Source of the DNA: Atriophallophorus winterbourni
Taxonomy: Eukaryota; Platyhelminthes; Trematoda; Plagiorchiida; Microphallidae
Reading direction: 5' to 3'
Assembly (NCBI GenBank): GCA_013407085.1
Contig: JACCGJ010011420.1
Location: 1-64,000, forward strand
Length of the DNA: 64,000 nucleotides
Below, piece after piece: positions 60,301 through 64,000 of this stretch. A program made the position numbers and the translations under genes. The notes below the pieces were generated by a model that searched no databases, was not told the origin of the DNA, and saw nothing but the letters and a program-made list of their open reading frames with translations. Numbering within the stretch: position 1 is the first letter of the stretch; each line of letters begins with the position of its first letter.

Positions 60301-60509
60301 CAAGTGGGAAAACGTCGGGGTTTTCTTTGTAAAAACTCTTGATAAAGCATCACAAATAATTTTTTAAATCAATGACTCAGTAATTTCCATTTACAGGTAA
60401 AACGCTATTCATAACTGGAAAAACGTACTTTGAATTTGACAACACTGAGATGCGCATCACCTCCCGCTATCCCAAACCGACTCAAATGCGTGCCTGGGGT
60501 TGTCCCTGA
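43438..60509 (+). CDS. Secreted matrix metalloproteinase with hemopexin domain, 10 exons
   Basis: Exons: 43438-43533, 44932-45203, 47021-47208, 49738-49848, 51166-51327, 53266-53355, 55972-56090, 57690-57852, 58481-58774, 60397-60509. All joins keep frame and use GT/AG; total 535 residues, usual for a full MMP. Order: hydrophobic signal peptide (FFLLIIFGNFL); prodomain with cysteine switch ARRCGNPDV (Cys92); possible basic cleavage site RRQPR (106-110); catalytic domain with ADIIFSFAAGDHNDGYPFDG, GGDVHFDDDE and zinc site HELGHSLGLEHS (His233, Glu234, His237, His243) plus Met-turn around Met251; Pro/Tyr/Thr-rich hinge; hemopexin propeller bounded by Cys325 and Cys534. No membrane or GPI tail, so secreted. 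MMPs (family M10A) cleave extracellular matrix proteins. Which vertebrate MMP it is closest to cannot be told. Confidence 0.93.
43550..43600 (+). repeat. Hammerhead-type repeat fragment in MMP intron 1
   Basis: 'aatgcgtgggatgtgaacaa' followed by 'cacattacattagtaag' matches the unit segment after the core. The core itself is absent. Confidence 0.45.
44133..44700 (-). mobile_element. CR1-like LINE 3' end in MMP intron 1
   Basis: Same subfamily as 2395-3030: tail 'attcaattcaatttaatggt', 3' UTR and the end of ORF2 up to about 44700. Antisense to the host gene. 5' truncated. Confidence 0.8.
45204..47020. other. MMP intron 2
   Basis: About 1.8 kb of AT-rich sequence. No repeat shared with the rest of the window is visible. 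Confidence 0.5.
48040..48990 (+). mobile_element. RTE-like LINE, RT end and C-terminus, in MMP intron 3
   Basis: The plus-strand frame 48056-48265 has RDVLIGDLLFADDA (RT catalytic FADD), followed by an internal deletion that joins it to DACKDFGLTISKVKG. Then come the 'gcatccgtcgtatcttgaac' block, LRWLGHVY, CKRHMKALVIDPARWEEL and the finger HRCKRCGRD. The 3' end at 48905-48985 includes 'gcgattgtgatgta'-type sequence. Same orientation as the host gene. Confidence 0.8.
49921..50001. repeat. Palindromic MITE-like hairpin in MMP intron 4
   Basis: Arms gtcaaatctcgctactat (49921-49938) and atagtaacgagatttgac (49984-50001) are inverted repeats with one mismatch. A second partial inverted pair lies inside (gtagcgaggtggg). 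The end cagtcaaatctcg resembles pogo/Tigger inverted-repeat ends. Likely a deletion remnant of a DNA transposon. Confidence 0.6.
50935..50985 (-). repeat. Hammerhead-type repeat trace in MMP intron 4
   Basis: The minus strand keeps ACAACCAGAAACCGGCAGTGG, described as stem II loop ACAAC, GAAA and CCGG. CTGATGA is not kept. Inactive trace. Confidence 0.4.
52195..53200 (-). mobile_element. CR1-like LINE RT fragment in MMP intron 5
   Basis: Minus-strand frames 53022-52834, 52765-52451 and 52454-52245 encode RGFRKSRSCLTNLLETMDDW, DTRGVTQGSVFGPVSDLVYI, SSWSKRNKLPFKFRMCKML and TTEEKDLGVWISGSLKN. The catalytic box reads ADYAKLW instead of ADDIKLW, and a 3' truncation removes the tail. Antisense to the host gene. 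Confidence 0.8.
54345..54409 (+). repeat. Hammerhead-type repeat, left part before DNA-transposon insertion
   Basis: 'aactttgtttaccacttcac' followed by 'cgctctttaatggttcacta' and 'aaccta' is the unit just upstream of the core. It continues at 55178 after the transposon, with TA at both borders. Confidence 0.7.
54410..55177. mobile_element. Pogo/Tigger-like non-autonomous DNA transposon (768 bp)
   Basis: The ends are inverted repeats of about 26 bp: ccgtaaatacccgcgtataa on the left, and its complement ttatacgcgggtatttacgg with one change on the right. TA flanks both sides (54408-54409 and 55178-55179), the target duplication used by the Tc1/mariner-pogo group. The left 98 bp occur twice in tandem (54410-54507 and 54508-54605). 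The inside keeps only a transposase C-terminal remnant on the minus strand. It sits inside a hammerhead-type repeat in MMP intron 6. Confidence 0.8.
54657..54800 (-). pseudogene. Transposase C-terminal acidic tail remnant
   Basis: Minus-strand reading gives FNDEREEELDYHDDCITQQE, then CAALLNEDSDDEDKY and a stop near 54657. Such an acidic ending is common in pogo/Tigger-type transposases. A frameshift lies just upstream, where another frame reads DWLILHFHDFEDTVHYYP. The DDE catalytic part is missing. Confidence 0.5.
55178..55310 (+). repeat. Hammerhead-type repeat, right part after insertion
   Basis: 'taatcataatatcttcac', then the core at 55193-55233, then 'gagcaaatgtgggtgcatga', 'gcacaacaatatattggtca' and 'ttataagcgtatcgagcgc', following the unit order. 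Confidence 0.7.
55191..55233 (+). ncRNA. Hammerhead ribozyme-like core in MMP intron 6 (sense)
   Basis: CGGATGA (55196-55202, expected CTGATGA), stem II CGC/GCG with loop AATCA, GAAA (55216-55219), CCGG (55220-55223), TT with predicted cleavage after 55225, then GTGGTGAG, which pairs with CTTCAC upstream (one U-U mismatch). One core base (T to G) differs from the consensus, which probably reduces activity. Confidence 0.5.
56645..56790 (+). repeat. Hammerhead-type repeat, second subfamily, MMP intron 7
   Basis: The core at 56664-56705 is followed by 'gtgtatgtgatggaaatgcg', which matches 58339-58358 ('gtgtgtgtgatcgaaatgca') rather than the first subfamily ('gtgtgtaagtgcgggg'). So two subfamilies share the ribozyme core but differ downstream. 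Confidence 0.6.
56662..56706 (+). ncRNA. Best-preserved hammerhead ribozyme core (MMP intron 7, sense)
   Basis: CTGATGA (56670-56676), perfect stem II GTGC/GCAC with loop AAACA (56677-56689), GAAA (56690-56693), ACGG (usually CCGG), TC with predicted cleavage after 56699, then ATGGGG. Stem I: CCCTA (56664-56668) pairs with TGGGG (56701-56705), including one G-T wobble. All invariant core bases of a hammerhead are present. The stem III palindrome carries one change. Confidence 0.7.
57183..57500. repeat. TATG microsatellite
   Basis: About 310 bp of near-perfect tatg repeats with a few interruptions (tatata, tatctatg, tgtgtatg, tagctatg). Long open frames in all phases here (YVCM repeats) are artefacts of the repeat. 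It lies in MMP intron 7. Confidence 0.95.
58275..58400 (+). repeat. Hammerhead-type repeat, second subfamily, MMP intron 8
   Basis: Core at 58298-58339, then 'gtgtgtgtgatcgaaatgca' and 'tccaaatgtggagtattt'. Shares its downstream part with 56700-56740. Confidence 0.6.
58297..58340 (+). ncRNA. Hammerhead ribozyme-like core in MMP intron 8 (sense)
   Basis: ATGATGA (58304-58310, expected CTGATGA), loop AAACA (58315-58319), GAAA (58324-58327), CCGG (58328-58331), TC with cleavage expected after 58333. CTAC before the core pairs with GTGG after it. Stem II CTGC/GAGT is mostly unpaired, so this copy is probably inactive. Confidence 0.45.
59130..59660 (-). mobile_element. RTE-like LINE, internal deletion, in MMP intron 9
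   Basis: The minus-strand frame 59540-59343 encodes KIRDVLIRDLLFADDATIIV, the RT catalytic box of the family, with the preceding MLFSIFFAHLLKYA part. The 3' end signature (ggtcgatgtcgaccatggat, complement side) lies at 59160-59190, directly next to RT sequence. So the region between RT and 3' end has been deleted. Confidence 0.75.
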
Positions 60510-61139
60510 AATCGATGCCACGACACTGCAACCATGAATGTTTGCTGCCAAAATGCACCGCGATTATTTTTTTAAAACGCTTTGAACGTAATAACATCAT
60601 TGGTAAAAGCCAAACAGTGCTTCTCCTTTCTAAACGTGTGGCACATCTGAGAAAATTTGATGCTTAGCGTATTTTGTTTTTAATGTCCAATCTTTGAGGA
60701 TTCCACATGTTCTCGAAAACACTGCAACCAAACGTGTTGGTGATAGTTCACCTGCTTAATCAGCTAGTAGTTAAATAATGTTTCCAGCATGTCTCATTTA
60801 CGTTTTAGGATTCGCATAGGACCGATCAAGATTTGACTCGGAGAGATCTTAGAAACGCAATTAGTAGGTTGTGCATAATGTTTAATTTATAACTGAGTAA
60901 GTTGGAAACGCAATGCTGAGTGCCGTGTCGCTAGAAACAAAGCTTTCCAGCTGAATAGCATTCATCTTTTAGCGGAGGACAAAAGACTGAGTACTATAGC
61001 AGCTGACATGAACAGTCCATACAAACTTCTCAGTGGAGTGCGCACATGTATCAAACTTTATCAGGAACCAATGCAACATTAAAAATACTTTTAACGAATG
61101 AGTCATAGATAGCTAATGAATAAGTGCATCCAGCCTTTT
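60510..61139. other. 3' flank of the metalloproteinase gene
   Basis: Presumed 3' UTR and downstream sequence. No AATAAA is obvious close to the stop. Nothing else recognised. Confidence 0.4.
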
Positions 61140-61760
61140 TCGTGTGAAAGGGGGTTTAACATACATCCTGTCGTTGACTACGCTGTACAAGCTTGGACGC
61201 CATGGATGGAAAAAACATCTCGCTCCTCGAACGAATTTATCACAAGGCAACCAAAATAGTTACCGGATTGAATAATTTACCCTTTGAGCAGCGACTGACC
61301 AGACTTGGACTGTGCACCCTCGAGCGCAGGCGTATCCTACACGACCTCACTCTGACATATCGAATCATCTACGCGAAATCCCACCCTCTCAAACACCTCT
61401 TCAAGTTTGGTTCCGGTTGTCCCCACACGCAGCCACCCTTTGACCCTTCAAATCCCACACTCACGATTGAATTGTCGTCGTCACTTCTTCGCTGTTCGTG
61501 TATGCTTCTTGTGGAATAGCTTGCCGACAGATATTGTTACCTCAGCGAACGAGCACATCTTTAAACAAAGGTTACGAAACCTTATGTTGAGAACTACTGC
61601 GTTGGCCCCTACATATTGATGTCTATATCCACCTATGAAGAACACGGATATGATCATACAAGTAACGATTTTTTTCAATTTTTATACGTATATCCTATGG
61701 TACTGTACAGCAATTTGCTTTTTTTAACCATAAATCTTGAATCTTGAATCTTGAAACAGA
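61140..61760 (+). mobile_element. CR1-like LINE, third subfamily, C-terminus and tail
   Basis: The plus-strand frame 61193-61519 reads SLLERIYHKATKIVTGLNNL and LERRRILHDLTLTYRIIYAK. After a frameshift, 61407-61619 reads SRLNCRRHFFAVRVCFLWNS and ANEHIFKQRLRNLML. The 3' end has three ATCTTGA repeats at 61734-61757. 5' truncated. Confidence 0.8.
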
Positions 61761-62140
61761 GGAATGAAGACAGAACATTACAGTATCAATTAATCGGAAA
61801 AGTGATCTAGTGTTCCGGTGCCATGAGTATATTGAAAAAGGAATCAACCGACCGGTTTGTATAACATCATTCTATTAATGTGTTGGTCACCTTACAAAAT
61901 GTATGCACCCGTACACTGTAATTGGATTAAACGAATAAGATGTGTAAAAACGTACGATTTATGACTAAGTGTTTCGTTACACGTCAAAACTGGCGGTGAA
62001 TATGGACTAGTTAATGTATTGCGTTGAGCGCAAATCGATTCAAGGTCAGCAATAGATTGGAAAATGTTTGTGGCCAATTGGGGAACGATCATCATAAAAA
62101 AGAAAGTTTATATTGGATCCGTTAGTGCGATTTGTTGGTA
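61761..62140. other. Intergenic, nothing recognised
   Basis: No feature supported. Confidence 0.4.
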
Positions 62141-62640
62141 ACGTTTCGTTTTTACCAGATAAGCTTCGCCAGACCAATGTTGTCAGTACGAATGCGTATC
62201 AGGTGTAAATTGCATTTCCCTGGAAAATCTTTAGTTGTCAAGGAACTGCGCAGGCCATGATGAATGCTGAGCTCGTCAAAATAGAGGGGCGCGATTGAAA
62301 TCAATAGATGTATCTGCTTGTATACTATATAATCGTTTGTTTTGATTGTAAACAAATGTGAAACAACATCGGCTGATGATTAGCCACACGCACACTAGAG
62401 GTTACACCCACACACAATAGCATGCGAGCAAAGTACATCGACTGATCTGAACCTCGCATTTTATCTTAGTAAGCTCAGCGCCTAACACGACATGGTCAGT
62501 TTAGGATTGGCTATTCAATTTGGACCGAAATCCTATTCGTGCTGACACCCTGGTCTGATGATGGTCAGAAGTGAATCGGTACAAAAAGCTGCTCTAACCG
62601 ATTCAATACACACGTTATTTTCAATTCAAGGCCACAATCA
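62141..62640. repeat. Diverged dispersed repeat, second copy
   Basis: 62150-62230 shares 'tgtcagtacgaa' and 'gtaaattgcatttccc' with 75-165. 62545-62625 ('gctgacaccctggtctgatg', 'gtcagaagtgaatcggtaca', 'taaccgattcaata') loosely resembles the Penelope-like 3' piece at 25385-25470. Low information. Confidence 0.3.
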
Positions 62641-63790
62641 GCGTGGCATTGAGGTTTCCAATAGCCTAAAAAATAATTACATCGCAGGCTGGAAAATTTA
62701 AATAAACACAATCTAGAAAGTGAGGTACGACACCCAACGAGTATTTGAATAGTGATTCAAAGTGATTCAAAGTGTACGAGACTGGACCCAGTGGCGCCAT
62801 TTGATTACAAGAATTTCATATCAAAGATCAACATGATAAATATTTTCTTTCGTTTTGTATATTGAAGTGGAAATGAACCGAAACATCAGTTTAGGCTGAT
62901 TATGCCTTTCAAATGTTCCAGGCTATACACCCAAAATAGAGATATTTAAAGTGAATCCATTCTCGCGTCATGCCGACAAAGCCCTAAATATCAAATAAAG
63001 TTGAAAGAGTGGTCTCAATCAATCAGCATCAGAATCAAATGGATAAATTTGTAGCCGGTTTTGTCTATTTCGATTGAGACTAATAACGCTCAAAATGGTA
63101 AGAAAAGTAGTACGTAATAGCTGTGATTGGAGAGCTTTTGGGAGTTTATCGATTATACGCAGGCAAAATCGACCATAATCGTAGAAAACAGAGCTTCTGT
63201 TCCGGAGTTTGGAAATCTATAAATGGATTGTGAATCGGGTAGTCATTAACCATCAGACAGTCATGTTCGTCTCCAATGAATGAGTAAATGCAATAACCAG
63301 GACTATTCCATGAGATAAGATTGGTGATGATAAGAAGGGCTGACGCACATCTTTGCCAGCGGCAGTTAAATATTTATTTCAGATAGGTCACTCTGGGCGT
63401 TGCTTTTGCGAGTCAGGCGCATAGGAGGAAAGAGCGGTGCATATCTGTTTTATGAAAACATATGTGGTAATGACCAATGTATCTGGTAACGCTACTAAGC
63501 TGAAGCCACTGATTGTCTTCATTCGACAATCCAATGATTAGTGTTTCAAAAACATCTTACGTGACTACAATTATTTTGAATTTCGGTACGTGAACATTGG
63601 ATGCTTGAGTTTTGCTATCCCAGTGCATATATAGGCTTTGAGATAATAGCAGGGTTTGTTTACACACTGCGAGATCATCGTTAGTTTTTAATCGAAACAT
63701 TTACGAAGAATTATTAACACAACACACCCATATGGTGATGGACTGCAAATTAGCTTAAATTCACCGAACAGCGAGGTCATAGTTTAGCGG
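62641..63790. other. Intergenic, nothing recognised
   Basis: No coding frame or repeat shared with the rest of the window. Confidence 0.4.
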
Positions 63791-63792
63791 GA

Positions 63793-64000
63793 ATTCAATT
63801 CAATTCAATTCAATTTTAATGGTCTAAAAAGCATATAGCTTGACAAAAACCACAGAATAATATGGGAGTTACGAATAACATGGGTATAAAAACGGGATTT
63901 GTTTGCTTACTGAGCAGTTCAGGAATCAAGTAAAATCCATTGGACAGAAACTGGTTTCAAAGTTCAAAGCTTTTATGGTGTAAAATATATGGGTTCAAAG
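63793..64000 (-). mobile_element. CR1-like LINE 3' end, running off the window
   Basis: Tail of four AATTC repeats, then 'ttttaatggtctaaaaagca' and the 3' UTR of the subfamily seen at 2395 and 44133. The coding part lies beyond the window end. Confidence 0.8.

Noticed and set aside
62551..62600. CTGATGA near 62555 as a hammerhead core
   Set aside because: There is no GAAA after a plausible stem II (GAAT/GAAG instead) and no stem I complement.
1..64000. tRNA, rRNA, CRISPR array or prokaryotic operon
   Set aside because: No tRNA cloverleaf, rRNA block or regularly spaced direct repeat was seen. The short tandem repeats are retrozyme-like units and microsatellites.

Overview
The window is eukaryotic, AT-rich, intron-rich and full of retrotransposon remains. 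The LINE families (CR1-like with a PHD-finger ORF1, and an RTE-like family), the Ty3/gypsy and Penelope-like remnants, the mix of 31-33 nt and multi-kilobase introns, and the protein relationships all suggest a flatworm, most likely a digenean trematode (fluke). The species cannot be named from the sequence alone.

Three host genes are recognisable. (1) Near 9.2-9.5 kb on the minus strand is a one-exon gene for an 87-residue Cys-rich, probably zinc-binding protein with a basic tail, of unknown function. (2) From 25.6 to 34.1 kb on the plus strand is a seven-exon WDR18 orthologue. This is a WD40 protein of the ribosome-biogenesis complex (Ipi3 in yeast), and it reads through as 474 residues. 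(3) From 43.4 to 60.5 kb on the plus strand is a ten-exon secreted matrix metalloproteinase of 535 residues. It has a cysteine switch, an HExxHxxGxxH zinc site, a Met-turn and a C-terminal hemopexin domain. All exon joins keep frame with GT/AG borders.

Most of the rest is mobile DNA. 0-9 kb: CR1 3' ends, RTE-like C-terminal pieces and a Penelope-like GIY-YIG remnant. 11-24 kb: a dense nested zone of RTE in CR1, CR1 in RTE, a gypsy RT/RNase H remnant and a head-to-head CR1 inverted repeat. 38.3-42.7 kb (minus): one nearly full-length CR1-like element with ORF1, endonuclease and RT, broken by several stops and one frameshift. The large introns of WDR18 and the metalloproteinase hold more CR1, RTE, gypsy and DNA-transposon pieces.

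The most interesting signal is a dispersed, partly tandem repeat family with a unit of about 220-245 bp. Its most constant part reads as a minimal type I hammerhead ribozyme: CTGATGA, a short stem II with loop AAACA, GAAA, a palindromic CCGG stem III, then T[A/C/T] and a complementary stem I. At least a dozen copies in various states of decay occur on both strands. Three lie in sense orientation in three consecutive introns of the metalloproteinase gene. The layout resembles metazoan retrozymes or the schistosome hammerhead satellite. One copy is split by a pogo/Tigger-like DNA transposon with a clean TA duplication, which gives a relative age.

No tRNA, rRNA, CRISPR or bacterial-type features were seen.
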